Shown here: one piece after another, positions 5,859-14,433 of the stretch
How positions within the stretch are numbered: position 1 is the stretch's first letter
How the letters are laid out: the number at the start of each line of letters is the position of its first letter
Origin: an uncultured Clostridia bacterium
GTDB taxonomy: Bacteria; Bacillota; Clostridia; Oscillospirales; Oscillospiraceae
DNA length: 19,373 nt
Reading direction: 5' to 3'
NCBI GenBank assembly: GCA_945927915.1
Contig: CAMEMX010000004.1
Span: forward strand, 1-19,373
The notes under the pieces: generated by a model
Database searches by the model: none
The model's input: the letters and a program-made list of their open reading frames with translations, nothing else
What the model was told of the DNA's origin: nothing
Made by a program: the position numbers and the translations under genes

Positions 5859-6734
5859 ATGTTTGGATATGTACTTCCCAGAAAAGACCTGCTCTCGGAG
5901 CAGGCAAGGGCGCGCTACCGCGCCGCCTACTGCGGCCTGTGTCACAGCCTGAAGGAGAACTACGGCTTCCGCGCCCGGTTCCTTGTGAACTATGACATGA
6001 CGTTTCTCTATTTCGTCCTGCATGACGGCGCCGCAGCGCAGACTGAGCGCTGCGCGTGCCCGGCGCGGCCCTTCTGTAAAAAGGACTGCCTGCCGGACGA
6101 GGGGGAGCTGGGCTTCGCAGCCGACCTGAGCGTGCTTCTGAGCGTGTGGAAGCTGCGCGACGCCCTGCGCGACGGGCGCTTGCCGCACCGCCTCGCGGCG
6201 AAATGTGCGCTGCTGCTCTACCGCGGCGCCTACCGCAAGGCAAAAGCGCGGCAGAAGGAAGCGGACGAGGTGTTTGAACGTCAGCTTTCGCGCCTGCAGG
6301 CGCTCGAGGACGCGCACTGCGCGAGCCTTGACCGCGCGGCGGACGCCTTTGCGTCGCTTTTGCGCGTGTGCGCCTTGTACCGCCGCGACGAAAGCGCGCG
6401 CCGCGCAAGCGAGCTGCTTTTGTACCATGTCGGCCGCTTCCTCTATCTGGCAGACGCATTGGAGGATCTGCCGAAGGACGAACGCAGCGGCAGCTACAAT
6501 CCGCTGCGCTACCGCTTCACCTTACAGGACGGGAAGCTCTCGCAGGAGGACAGGCAGACGCTTTTGGACACCGTGGAGGCGTCCATCAGCATGGCGGCCT
6601 CGGCGCTGGAGCTGCTGCCCGCGTCGGACGACGACGAGATCCGCAAAAACATCATCTACTATGGATTGCCTGCGGTGCTGCACGGCGTCGCCAACGGCAC
6701 CTTCCGAAAAAAGAAGCGAGGAAAGAAACAATGA
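5859..6734 (+). CDS. DUF5685 family protein, function unknown
   Basis: 291 aa, soluble, no signal peptide. The N-terminus MFGYVLP and the motif [13 protein letters not shown] (C25, C28), followed by YDMTFL, are typical of DUF5685. A second Cys group follows: C65, C67, C73 and C77 ([14 protein letters not shown]). The rest is largely helical, with [18 protein letters not shown] (about residues 190-207) as a probable conserved acidic helix. Possible metal binding is inferred from the paired CxxC and Cys/Asp motifs. The ATG at 5859 lacks a clear Shine-Dalgarno and starts four bases after the rseC-like stop; it ends in an ATGA overlap with the J-domain gene. Co-translation with that chaperone-like protein is the best clue to its role. 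Confidence 0.78.
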   Translation: MFGYVLPRKDLLSEQARARYRAAYCGLCHSLKENYGFRARFLVNYDMTFLYFVLHDGAAAQTERCACPARPFCKKDCLPDEGELGFAADLSVLLSVWKLRDALRDGRLPHRLAAKCALLLYRGAYRKAKARQKEADEVFERQLSRLQALEDAHCASLDRAADAFASLLRVCALYRRDESARRASELLLYHVGRFLYLADALEDLPKDERSGSYNPLRYRFTLQDGKLSQEDRQTLLDTVEASISMAASALELLPASDDDEIRKNIIYYGLPAVLHGVANGTFRKKKRGKKQ

Positions 6735-7300
6735 AAGACCCCTACGAGGTTTTGGGCGTGCCGCACGGCGCCTCCGAGGAAGAGATCAAGAAGGCATACC
6801 GCGACCTGGCGAGAAAGTATCATCCCGATAACTACGCCAACAACCCCCTTGCGGATCTGGCACAGGAGAAGATGAAGGAGATCAATGAAGCGTATGACAC
6901 GCTGATGAAGGGCGGCTCCGCGCCGAACCCCTCCTCGTCGTATTCCTCCGGCTCGTCCGGCGGCGCTTTCGGACAGGTGCGCGAGCTGATCCGGCAGGGC
7001 CGGATCGACGCGGCGGAGTCGATGCTCGACGGCATCGCCACCCATAACGCCGAGTGGTACTATCTGCGCGGCGTGATCGCGCAGCGGCGCGGCTGGATGG
7101 ACGAGGCCGCCCAGAATTTCCGCATCGCCGTGAATATGGACCCGCAGAATTACGAATACCGCAACGCCGCAAACGCCGCTTCCGGCGCCGGCGCTTATAC
7201 CTACCGCCAGCAGGAATACGGCAACAGCCAGTCTGACGATCTGTGCAATCTGTGCGGAACGATGATGTGCCTGAACTGCCTGTGCGACTGCTGCCGGTAA
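6731..7300 (+). CDS. J-domain protein with TPR-like region and Cys-rich tail
   Basis: 189 aa. The J domain occupies residues 1-60 with HPD at 31-33 (RKYHPDNY), which should stimulate a DnaK/Hsp70 ATPase. A Ser/Gly linker (63-80) leads to a pair of TPR-like helices (about 80-150, with [20 protein letters not shown]). The C-terminus has seven cysteines in 17 residues (C172, C175, C180, C183, C185, C187, C188), suggestive of a zinc site. It lacks the G/F and substrate domains of true DnaJ, so it is a specialised class-III-like co-chaperone, not DnaJ itself. The ATG at 6731 overlaps the DUF5685 stop as ATGA; open frame continues upstream but inside that gene. The client is unknown; DUF5685 is a candidate partner. 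Confidence 0.88.
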   Translation: MKDPYEVLGVPHGASEEEIKKAYRDLARKYHPDNYANNPLADLAQEKMKEINEAYDTLMKGGSAPNPSSSYSSGSSGGAFGQVRELIRQGRIDAAESMLDGIATHNAEWYYLRGVIAQRRGWMDEAAQNFRIAVNMDPQNYEYRNAANAASGAGAYTYRQQEYGNSQSDDLCNLCGTMMCLNCLCDCCR

Positions 7301-7301
7301 A

Positions 7302-7308
7302 AAGGAGG
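7302..7308 (+). promoter_or_regulatory. Shine-Dalgarno that fixes the TTG start of yicC
   Basis: AAGGAGG lies 7 bases before TTG at 7316. The TTG start gives the conserved YicC N-terminus MIHSMTGFG. The next in-frame ATG, at the M of SMTGFG, would be too far from this site. Confidence 0.82.
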
Positions 7309-7315
7309 AACCGAT

Positions 7316-8194
7316 TTGATTCACAGCATGACAGGCTTCGGGCGTGCCGTCCGCAGCCTGAACGGACGCGAGATCACCGTGGAGCTGCGCTCCGTCAACA
7401 ACCGCTTTCTCGACTGCACGGTGAAGCTGCCGCGCGCGTTCTCCTACGCTGAGGACGCGGTCAAGCAGCTCGTCAAGGCGAACGTCGCTCGCGGCAAGGT
7501 CGACGTGTTCGTCAGCGTCAACGTCACGGCGGACGAAAACGTCCGCGTCAGCCTCAACCGCCCGGTATTGGAGGGCTACCTGACCGCCCTGCGGCAGATC
7601 GCCGCAGACTACGGCGTGCGCGACGACGTCAGCGCGACCGCGCTGGCCCGCTTCCCCGAGGTCTTTACGCTGGAGAAGGCGGAGGAGGACGAGGAACGCA
7701 ACACCGCCGACATCGCCGCCGTCGCCCGCGAGGCCATCGACGCCTATAACGCCATGCGTGTGCGCGAGGGCGATGCGCTGGCTGCCGACGTCCGCGCCCA
7801 TGCCGCGGCTATCCTTTCCTATGTGGAAAAGGTCGAGGCGAGAAGCCCCGTCACGGTGCAAGAATACCGCACCCGTCTGGAAAACAAGCTCCGCGAGGTG
7901 CTGGAAAACAAGGCGATCGACGAAAGCCGCATCGTCACCGAGGCGGCGATCTTCGCCGACAAGATCGCAGTCGACGAGGAGACGGTGCGCCTGCGCAGCC
8001 ATCTTGACCAGCTTGAAAGCCTCCTGCGCGAGGGCGGCGCCATCGGACGCAAGCTCGACTTCCTGCTGCAGGAGATGAACCGCGAGGCCAACACCATCGG
8101 CTCGAAGGGCAACGACCTGGAGCAGGCGCACAACGTCGTGCAGATCAAGGCCGAGCTGGAAAAGATCCGCGAGCAGATCCAGAACATCGAGTGA
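7316..8194 (+). CDS. yicC: YicC family endoribonuclease/RNA-associated protein
   Basis: 292 aa, the normal length. The N-terminal YicC domain begins [11 protein letters not shown] and holds the [11 protein letters not shown] motif. The C-terminal DUF1732 domain ends in the family hallmark [20 protein letters not shown] followed by a helix ending EQIQNIE. YicC proteins have been described as endoribonucleases acting on small RNA or mRNA; the physiological role in Firmicutes is poorly known. The start codon is TTG, supported by AAGGAGG. It sits 15 bases after the J-domain gene and four bases before remA, matching the common clostridial yicC-remA-gmk order. Confidence 0.93.
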   Translation: MIHSMTGFGRAVRSLNGREITVELRSVNNRFLDCTVKLPRAFSYAEDAVKQLVKANVARGKVDVFVSVNVTADENVRVSLNRPVLEGYLTALRQIAADYGVRDDVSATALARFPEVFTLEKAEEDEERNTADIAAVAREAIDAYNAMRVREGDALAADVRAHAAAILSYVEKVEARSPVTVQEYRTRLENKLREVLENKAIDESRIVTEAAIFADKIAVDEETVRLRSHLDQLESLLREGGAIGRKLDFLLQEMNREANTIGSKGNDLEQAHNVVQIKAELEKIREQIQNIE

Positions 8195-8198
8195 CGCC

Positions 8199-8468
8199 AT
8201 GAAGCTCATCAACATCGGTTTTGGCAATCTGGTCTCTGCGGAGCGGCTTTTGACCGTCGTCAGCCCCGATTCCGCGCCCGTCAAGCGCCTCGTCCAGGAG
8301 GCGAAGGAGCGCGCTATGCTGATCGACGCGAGCTTCGGCCGCAAGACCCGCGCCGTGCTCGTCATGGACACCGACCATGTGATCCTCTCGGCGATCACGC
8401 CGGAGGCGATCGCACGGCGTCTGCAGGACAAGTGCGGCGAAGTATACTGTGAGGAGGAAGAACAGTGA
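8199..8468 (+). CDS. remA: RemA-like DNA-binding regulator (DUF370)
   Basis: 89 aa. The block [20 protein letters not shown], then [20 protein letters not shown] and [20 protein letters not shown], is nearly a consensus RemA. In Bacillus subtilis RemA forms an octameric ring, binds DNA, and activates biofilm matrix and osmoprotection genes. Here it keeps its conserved place between yicC and gmk. A housekeeping location in non-biofilm Clostridia suggests a wider role, which is inference. The Shine-Dalgarno is weak and the start is only four bases after the yicC stop, so translation may be coupled. The gene ends in a GTGA overlap with gmk. Confidence 0.93.
   Translation: MKLINIGFGNLVSAERLLTVVSPDSAPVKRLVQEAKERAMLIDASFGRKTRAVLVMDTDHVILSAITPEAIARRLQDKCGEVYCEEEEQ
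8452..8457 (+). promoter_or_regulatory. Shine-Dalgarno that fixes the GTG start of gmk
   Basis: AGGAGG, followed by a 7-base spacer, leads to GTG at 8465. It lies within the remA coding region. Confidence 0.8.
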
Positions 8469-9064
8469 AACAGGGAAGGATCATCGTGATTTCCGGCCCG
8501 TCCGGGGTCGGCAAGGGGACGATCCTCAAGGAGGTCATGCGCCGCGACGCATCGCTGCGCTTCTCGGTCTCCGCGACCACGCGGCAGATGCGTCCGGGCG
8601 AGGTCGACGGCGAGAGCTACTTCTTCGTCGACAAGGCCCGCTTTGAACAGATGATCGAAAACGGCGAGCTGCTGGAGCACGCCTTCTATGCCGGCAACTA
8701 TTACGGCACGCCCGAAAAGGCGGTCAACGACGCGCTGGCGCAGGGCTGTAACGTCGTGCTGGAGATCGACGTGCAGGGCGCGTTGCAGATCTTCAAGCGC
8801 CGGCCGGACGCCATCTCGGTCTTTATCGCGCCGCCGTCGCTGGGCGAGCTGCGCAGAAGACTGAGCGGTCGCGGCGACACCGCACCGGAGGTCGCCGACC
8901 TGCGCCTGCACATCGCGCTGCAGGAATGCACCATCGCCGAGCAATATCAATACATTATTATCAACGATTCCGTTGCGCACGCGGCGGACGAGCTTTGCGC
9001 CATTCTGACCGCCGAGGCCTGCCGCCCGCAATACCGAAAGATCCAACTCAAGGAGGAAGTTTAA
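8465..9064 (+). CDS. gmk: Guanylate kinase
   Basis: 199 aa enzyme converting GMP and ATP to GDP and ADP, essential for GTP supply. The P-loop is GPSGVGKGT at residues 11-19. The GMP-binding region [20 protein letters not shown] and the [15 protein letters not shown] segment are intact, as is [10 protein letters not shown]. The start is GTG, overlapping the remA stop (GTGA) with a strong AGGAGG. rpoZ follows one base after the stop, the standard gmk-rpoZ pairing. (p)ppGpp often inhibits Firmicutes Gmk; nothing in the sequence speaks for or against that here. Confidence 0.97.
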   Translation: MKQGRIIVISGPSGVGKGTILKEVMRRDASLRFSVSATTRQMRPGEVDGESYFFVDKARFEQMIENGELLEHAFYAGNYYGTPEKAVNDALAQGCNVVLEIDVQGALQIFKRRPDAISVFIAPPSLGELRRRLSGRGDTAPEVADLRLHIALQECTIAEQYQYIIINDSVAHAADELCAILTAEACRPQYRKIQLKEEV

Positions 9065-9065
9065 T

Positions 9066-9260
9066 ATGTTGTATCCCGCCATGTCCGAGCTTTTGAAGCA
9101 CATCGACAGCCGCTATCTGATGGTCAACGTGGTCGCGCGCCGCGCCAGACAGATCTCCATCGAGTCCGAGACCTTCCACGAGCCGCTGCCCGAAAAGCCC
9201 GTCACCCTCGCCATCCGCGAGGTCGCCGACGGCAAGCTCGCCGCGTCGATCCGCGAGTAA
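9066..9260 (+). CDS. rpoZ: DNA-directed RNA polymerase omega subunit
   Basis: 64 aa, short like other Firmicutes omega subunits. Omega binds beta-prime and helps RNA polymerase assembly. The signature SRYLMVNVVARRARQI (about residues 15-30) matches the conserved omega core, and KPVTLAIREVADGKL the C-terminal strand. The ATG at 9066 has AGGAGG nine bases upstream inside gmk. It is directly downstream of gmk and 28 bases upstream of priA. Confidence 0.94.
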   Translation: MLYPAMSELLKHIDSRYLMVNVVARRARQISIESETFHEPLPEKPVTLAIREVADGKLAASIRE

Positions 9261-9288
9261 TTCCGAAAAAACCACGGGAGGGCGGACG

Positions 9289-11721
9289 ATGATCGCAAAA
9301 ATTGCCGTTTCCGCCGCGATCTATGCCATCGACAAGCCCTACGATTATCGCGTGCCGGAAGCATTGCACCTTGCGCCCGGTCAGCGCGTCAGCGTGCCCT
9401 TCGGCAGGTCGAACAGACGCTGTGAGGGCGTCGTGCTGGCGCTGACCGAGGGCGACGAGAGCAAGCTCAAGCCTGTTTTGGAGGCGCTGGAGGACACGCC
9501 TCTGCTCGACGAGCGGATGCTGCACACGGCGGCCTTCCTGCGCGAGCGCTATTTCTGCACCTTCTATGACGCCGTCCGGGCGATTTTGCCGGCGGGCGTC
9601 TGGTTTCAGGAGCGCGAGCGCTACGAGATCGCCGATGACGGCTGGGAGAGCGCCATCACGCGCCAGCCGGTCGCCAAAAGCGTCATGCGCACGCTCGCGG
9701 AGCTTGGCGGCGGCGCGGATGCCGCCCTGCTGCGCAGGCAGTTTGACGAGGACGAGCTGCAAAGAGCGCTGCACTACCTGCTGCGCAAGAAGCTCATCCG
9801 CTGCAAGACCGACCGCCGCCGGCGCGTGCAGGACAAGACCGAGCGCATCGCCATTTTGTCTGCCTCCGCGGAGGACGCGCTGCAATACGCCGCGTCCAAA
9901 AAGCGCGCCGCGCCCCTGCAGGCGGCGGCTTTGGAGCTGCTTGTCACGCTGGGCGAGTGCGCCGCCAAGGAGCTTTGCTACTATACCGGTGCGACGGGCG
10001 CGACCCTGCGCCGTCTGGAAAAGCTCGGCTACCTGACCTTTTTCGAGGAAGAACGCCTGCGCCTGCCGGCGTTTTGTCCGGCGGAGACGAAGCAGCCGCC
10101 CGTCCTGACGGACGAGCAGCAGATCGCCTTTGACGGCCTGCTGCGCCAGGGCGCGCAGGAAAAGCCGGGCGTCGCCCTGCTCTACGGCGTCACGGGCAGC
10201 GGAAAGACCTCGGTCTATATCCGCCTGATCTATGACTGCCTCGCGCGGTCGCGCGGCGCGATCCTGCTCGTGCCGGAGATCGCGCTGACGCCGCAGCTTT
10301 TGCAGCTTTTCGCCGCGCATTTCGGCGCGAGCGTCGCCGTGTTGCACAGCGGCCTGCGCATCACCGAACGCTACGACGCGTGGAAGCGCATCAGAAGCGG
10401 CGAGGCGAAGGTCGTCCTCGGCACGCGCTCGGCGATCTTCGCGCCGGTGCGGGAGCTTGGCCTCATCATCGTCGACGAGGAGCAGGAGCACACCTATAAA
10501 TCCGAAAATTCTCCCCGTTACCACGCGCGGGAGGTGGCGATCTACCGCGGCGCGCAGGAAAACGCCCTCGTGCTGCTCGGCTCCGCTACGCCGTCGGTCG
10601 AGACGATGTACCGCGCGAAAAACGGCATTTATTCCCTCTATACCCTCCGCAGCCGCTATAACCGCAGGGCGCTGCCGCCTGTGCAGATCGTGGACATGAA
10701 GCGCGAGCTGAGGGAGGGCAACGCCACCGCCATCAGCGAACCGCTGCTTCTGGCGCTGCGCGAAAATCTGGACGCCGGACAGCAGTCCATCCTGTTCCTC
10801 AACCGGCGCGGCACGAGCCGCATGGTCGCCTGCGTGGACTGCGGCTATGTCCCGGCGTGCCCCGCGTGCACGGTCAACCTGACCTATCACCACGCCAACG
10901 GGCGGCTGATGTGCCACTACTGCGGCTATTCCGAGCCGATGCGCCCGCGCTGCGGCGTCTGCGGCGGCCACCTCAAGCAGATTGGCTTCGGCACGCAGAA
11001 GGTGCAGGAGCAGCTCGCGGCCCTTTTGCCGCAGGCGGAGGTGCTGCGCATGGACGCAGACACCGTCTCCGCCGTCAACACGCACGAAAAGCTCCTGCGC
11101 CGCTTCGATGCGGAGAAGATCCCCATCCTGCTCGGCACGCAGATGGTCGCCAAGGGGCTGAATTTTGAAAACGTCACGCTGGTCGGCGTGCTGGACGCGG
11201 ATATGTCGCTCTATGTCGGCAGCTACCGCGCCGCCGAAACGACCTTTAACATGATCACGCAGGTGATTGGCCGCGCCGGACGCGGCAAGCTGGGCGGTCG
11301 CGCCCTTATCCAGACGATGACGCCGCAAAACCGCGTCATCGAGCTGGCAGCGCAGCAGGATTACGACAGCTTTTTCGCTGAGGAGCTGCCGCTGCGCGAG
11401 CTGCGCGGCTGTCCGCCCTTTAAGGATCTGCTCACCGTGACCTTCCACGGGCGCGAGGAGGAACAGATCTGGCAGACGGCGCAGCGCTTTGCCGCCGCGC
11501 TGCGTGCGCAGCTCGGCTCCGCGTTTTACCGCGGCGAGCAGGTCGAGCTGCTCGGCCCCGCGCCCGCGCAGGTGCCGCGCGTCAACTACAGCTACCGCTG
11601 CCGCCTGACCCTGAGCTGCCGCAACACGCGCACGCTGCGCGCCCTCGTGGCGCACCTGCTGCGCGAATTTGGGAAAACCCGCGGCGTCGGTCTTTACGCC
11701 GACGTCAACTGCAATGAATAG
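9289..11721 (+). CDS. priA: Primosomal protein N' (replication restart helicase PriA)
   Basis: 810 aa 3'-5' helicase that reloads the replisome at stalled forks. The N-terminal 3'BD (MIAKIAVSAAIYAIDKPYDY) and a winged-helix region precede the helicase. Walker A is GVTGSGKT at 300-307 and motif II is DEEQ at 396-399 (most PriA have DEEH). SAT is at 432-434. The zinc insert has eight cysteines (C515, 518, 524, 527, 542, 545, 555, 558), and GRAGR lies at 661-665. The ATG at 9289 has GGAGG seven bases upstream. The gene order rpoZ-priA-def-fmt is standard. The Q in motif II is unusual but the rest of the helicase is intact, so it is likely active. Confidence 0.96.
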   Translation: MIAKIAVSAAIYAIDKPYDYRVPEALHLAPGQRVSVPFGRSNRRCEGVVLALTEGDESKLKPVLEALEDTPLLDERMLHTAAFLRERYFCTFYDAVRAILPAGVWFQERERYEIADDGWESAITRQPVAKSVMRTLAELGGGADAALLRRQFDEDELQRALHYLLRKKLIRCKTDRRRRVQDKTERIAILSASAEDALQYAASKKRAAPLQAAALELLVTLGECAAKELCYYTGATGATLRRLEKLGYLTFFEEERLRLPAFCPAETKQPPVLTDEQQIAFDGLLRQGAQEKPGVALLYGVTGSGKTSVYIRLIYDCLARSRGAILLVPEIALTPQLLQLFAAHFGASVAVLHSGLRITERYDAWKRIRSGEAKVVLGTRSAIFAPVRELGLIIVDEEQEHTYKSENSPRYHAREVAIYRGAQENALVLLGSATPSVETMYRAKNGIYSLYTLRSRYNRRALPPVQIVDMKRELREGNATAISEPLLLALRENLDAGQQSILFLNRRGTSRMVACVDCGYVPACPACTVNLTYHHANGRLMCHYCGYSEPMRPRCGVCGGHLKQIGFGTQKVQEQLAALLPQAEVLRMDADTVSAVNTHEKLLRRFDAEKIPILLGTQMVAKGLNFENVTLVGVLDADMSLYVGSYRAAETTFNMITQVIGRAGRGKLGGRALIQTMTPQNRVIELAAQQDYDSFFAEELPLRELRGCPPFKDLLTVTFHGREEEQIWQTAQRFAAALRAQLGSAFYRGEQVELLGPAPAQVPRVNYSYRCRLTLSCRNTRTLRALVAHLLREFGKTRGVGLYADVNCNE

Positions 11722-11730
11722 GAGAACCAC

Positions 11731-12222
11731 ATGGCACTGAGAAAAATTCTGACGGTCGAAGAGCCGGGGCTGCACAAGGTCAGCCGCCCGGTGACGAAAT
11801 TTGACAAAAAGCTGCACGAGCTGCTCGACGACATGGCGCAGACCCTCGTCGACGCCAACGGCGTCGGCCTCGCCGCGCCGCAGGTAGGCATCCTGCGCCG
11901 CGTCGTCATAATCGACACGGGCGAGGAGCTCGTCGAGCTGATCAATCCCGAAATCGTCGAAACGAGCGGCGAGCAGGACGGCATGGAGGGCTGCCTCAGC
12001 GTGCCGGGCGAATACTGGCTCGTCAAGCGCCCGAATTATGCGAAAGCCCGCGCGCAGGACAGGCACGGCGAGTGGTTCGAGCTGGAGGGCGAGGGTCTCA
12101 TCGCGCGGTGCATCTGCCACGAGTGCGACCACCTCGACGGCCACATCTACACCGAGATCGCCTACCGCAAGCTGACGGACGAGGAGATCGAGGCCATGCA
12201 TTCGGGGTTGGAGGAAGCATGA
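11731..12222 (+). CDS. def: Peptide deformylase
   Basis: 163 aa metalloenzyme that removes the formyl group from nascent protein N-termini at the ribosome exit. All three motifs are intact: GVGLAAPQVG (44-53), EGCLSVPG (86-93) and HECDH (130-134). Metal ligands are C88, H130 and H134, with E131 as catalytic acid/base. It belongs to the standard HEXXH type 1 group. The ATG at 11731 is preceded by AGGAG overlapping the priA stop. It ends in ATGA overlap with fmt, so the deformylase and the formyltransferase are translationally coupled. Confidence 0.97.
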   Translation: MALRKILTVEEPGLHKVSRPVTKFDKKLHELLDDMAQTLVDANGVGLAAPQVGILRRVVIIDTGEELVELINPEIVETSGEQDGMEGCLSVPGEYWLVKRPNYAKARAQDRHGEWFELEGEGLIARCICHECDHLDGHIYTEIAYRKLTDEEIEAMHSGLEEA

Positions 12223-13136
12223 GAGTCGTGTTCATGGGCACGCCGGACATCGCCGCGACGTGCCTGAAAAGGCTGCTTGCGGAGCAATTCGTGCCGGTCG
12301 GCGTCTATACCAAGCCCGATATGCCGAAAAACCGCGGCATGAAGCTGGAAATGTCCGACGTCAAGAAGGTTGCGCTCGAAGCGGGCCTGCCCGTCTTCCA
12401 GCCGGCGACCTTCAAGGACGACGCGGTGGTCGACGAGCTGCGCGCCTTGCAGCCGGACGTGATCGCCGTCGTCGCTTACGGAAAAATTCTGCCGCAGCGG
12501 GTGCTGGACATCCCGCGCCTCGGCTGCGTGAACATCCACGCGAGCGTCCTGCCCGCCCTGCGCGGCTCCGGCCCCGTCCAATGGGCGATCCTGAACGGCC
12601 TGACCGAGACGGGCGTGACCGCGATGTATATGGCAGCGGAGATGGACGCGGGCGATATCATCGAGATCCGCAAAACGCCCATCGACCCCTATGAAAACGC
12701 GCAGAGCCTGCTTGACCGGCTCGCGCAGATCGGCGGCGGCCTGCTTTGCGATACGTTACGGAGCATCGAGGCGGGGACTGCCACGCGCACGCCGCAGGAG
12801 CATGACAAGGCGACCTTCGCGCCGATGCTCAGCAAGGCGCTCTGCCCGATCGACTGGACGCGCTCTGCGCGCCAGATCATCGACCATGTGCGCGGCCTCG
12901 ACCCGTGGCCGGTGGCAACGGCGGATCTGAACGGCAAGCGCTTTAAGATCTATGCCGTGCGCCCGACCGACAAAAAGACCGAAAAAGCGCCCGGAACCCT
13001 GCTTGCCCTGACCAAGCAGGGGCTGGAGATCGCCTGCGGCGGCGGGGATGCCCTCGTGATCACCTGCCTGCAGGCCGAGGGCGGCAAAAAAATGGCGGCG
13101 CCGGATTACTTCCGCGGCCACCCGATCGATTTGTAA
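12219..13136 (+). CDS. fmt: Methionyl-tRNA formyltransferase
   Basis: 305 aa. It transfers a formyl group from 10-formyl-tetrahydrofolate to initiator Met-tRNA. The N-terminal Rossmann domain starts MRVVFMGTPDIA. The catalytic region NIHASVLPALRGSGPVQWAI (from N105; H107) and D143 in EMDAGDII are present. The C-terminal OB-like domain (about 205-305) begins near KALCPIDWTRSA. The ATG at 12219 follows GGAGG; an in-frame open stretch upstream lies inside def and is not homologous. The stop is one base before rsmB. Confidence 0.96.
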   Translation: MRVVFMGTPDIAATCLKRLLAEQFVPVGVYTKPDMPKNRGMKLEMSDVKKVALEAGLPVFQPATFKDDAVVDELRALQPDVIAVVAYGKILPQRVLDIPRLGCVNIHASVLPALRGSGPVQWAILNGLTETGVTAMYMAAEMDAGDIIEIRKTPIDPYENAQSLLDRLAQIGGGLLCDTLRSIEAGTATRTPQEHDKATFAPMLSKALCPIDWTRSARQIIDHVRGLDPWPVATADLNGKRFKIYAVRPTDKKTEKAPGTLLALTKQGLEIACGGGDALVITCLQAEGGKKMAAPDYFRGHPIDL

Positions 13137-13137
13137 T

Positions 13138-14433
13138 ATGACAATGAACGCAAGAGACGCCGCGCTTCTGGCGCTGGGCGACTGCCGCAGCCGCGGCGCA
13201 TGGGCCGACGGCGCGCTGAAGCAGCGCCTTGCCGGCATGGACCGCCGCGAGGCGGCGCTGGCCAGCCGCCTGTGCTACGGCGTGCTGCAAAATCAAATGC
13301 TGCTGGACTGGCGGATCGACGCCTTCGCGCGCGGAAAGCTGCAAAGCGTGGTGCGCGACATCCTGCGCCTTGCGGTCTACCAGTTGGAATTCACCGATAA
13401 GATCCCTGCCTCCGCCGCCGTGAACGAGGCGGTCGAGCAGGCGAAGTGCCATGCCAACCCGGCGGCGGCGCGGCTCGTCAACGGCGTTCTGCGCGCGATT
13501 TTGCGGGCGCAGCCTTTGACATTGCCGCCGGACATGGCGACAAGATACAGCCATCCGCGCGAGCTTGCCGACCTTTTCGTCCGCGAGTTCGGGCGGGAAA
13601 AGGCGCAGGCGCTGATGCAAAGCGACAACGAAGCGCCCGACACCGTTTTGCAGGTCAACACCCTCCGCGCAGACGCGCGGCAGGTGTTGCAGGCGCTGCA
13701 GGAGGCGGGCGCACAGGCGAAAACGCATCCTTACCTGCCGGACTGCCTGAGCGTCAGCGGCACGGGCAGCCTGGAGCAGCTTCCGGCCTACCGCGAGGGC
13801 TGGTTTTACGCGCAGGACGCTGCGGCGAAGCTGGCGGTGCGCGCGGCGGGGCTGCTGCCCGGAATGCGCGTGCTCGACTGCTGCGCGGCGCCCGGCGGCA
13901 AGAGCTTTGCCGCGGCGATCGCGATGGAAAACCGCGGGGAGCTGATCTCCTGCGACATCCACGCCCACAAGCTGAAGCTGATCGAAAACGGCGCTGCCCG
14001 CCTGGGCATTTCCATCCTGCAAACGCGGCTGCAAAATGCCGCCGAGCCCGTGCCGGAATGGCGCGGCACGATGGACGCCGTGATCGCGGACGTGCCCTGC
14101 TCCGGGCTGGGCGTGATCCGCAAAAAGCCCGACATCCGCTATAAGCCGCTTGCGCAGACCGAGCGCCTTCCCGCGCTGCAAAGCGCGATCCTGGCGCAGC
14201 AGGCGGAATATGTCAAACCCGGCGGCGTGCTCGTCTACAGCACCTGCACCGTCCTGCGCCGGGAGAATGAGGCGGTCGCGGAGGCGTTTTTGCAGGCGCA
14301 TCCCGAATTCACCGCCGAGGCGGTCGCTTTCCCGGACAATTCCGGCATTCCCACCGCCGCCATGACGACCCTTCTGCCGTGCGACCACGGCACGGACGGA
14401 TTTTTTATCTGCAAACTCAGGAGGAAGCCTTGA
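13138..14433 (+). CDS. rsmB: 16S rRNA (cytosine-967 C5) methyltransferase RsmB
   Basis: 431 aa. A NusB-like RNA-binding domain (about residues 1-130) is followed by a SAM-dependent m5C methyltransferase. SAM motif I is VLDCCAAPGGK (245-255). The PC motif DVPCSG holds C321, and YSTCT holds C370, the nucleophile in this family. The start could be ATG at 13138 or ATG at 13144; neither has a strong Shine-Dalgarno, so coupling with fmt one base upstream is likely. The end overlaps rlmN as TTGA. Confidence 0.94.
   Translation: MTMNARDAALLALGDCRSRGAWADGALKQRLAGMDRREAALASRLCYGVLQNQMLLDWRIDAFARGKLQSVVRDILRLAVYQLEFTDKIPASAAVNEAVEQAKCHANPAAARLVNGVLRAILRAQPLTLPPDMATRYSHPRELADLFVREFGREKAQALMQSDNEAPDTVLQVNTLRADARQVLQALQEAGAQAKTHPYLPDCLSVSGTGSLEQLPAYREGWFYAQDAAAKLAVRAAGLLPGMRVLDCCAAPGGKSFAAAIAMENRGELISCDIHAHKLKLIENGAARLGISILQTRLQNAAEPVPEWRGTMDAVIADVPCSGLGVIRKKPDIRYKPLAQTERLPALQSAILAQQAEYVKPGGVLVYSTCTVLRRENEAVAEAFLQAHPEFTAEAVAFPDNSGIPTAAMTTLLPCDHGTDGFFICKLRRKP
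14419..14424 (+). promoter_or_regulatory. Shine-Dalgarno that fixes the TTG start of rlmN
   Basis: AGGAGG lies five bases before TTG at 14430, inside the rsmB 3' end. It supports TTG, which yields the family N-terminus MKDIKSMTL, over GTG at 14379 or ATG at 14448. Confidence 0.78.

Noticed and set aside
6659..9103. Minus-strand open frame of 814 codons opposite the J-domain, yicC, remA and gmk genes
   Set aside because: Shadow of well-identified genes on the other strand, with no domain signature.
9202..12201. Minus-strand open frame of about 1000 codons opposite priA and def
   Set aside because: It is antisense to clear priA, def and rpoZ homologues. The composition (Arg/Ala/Gln/His/Asp-rich, low complexity) is typical of the reverse frame of GC-rich genes, and no family motif is visible.
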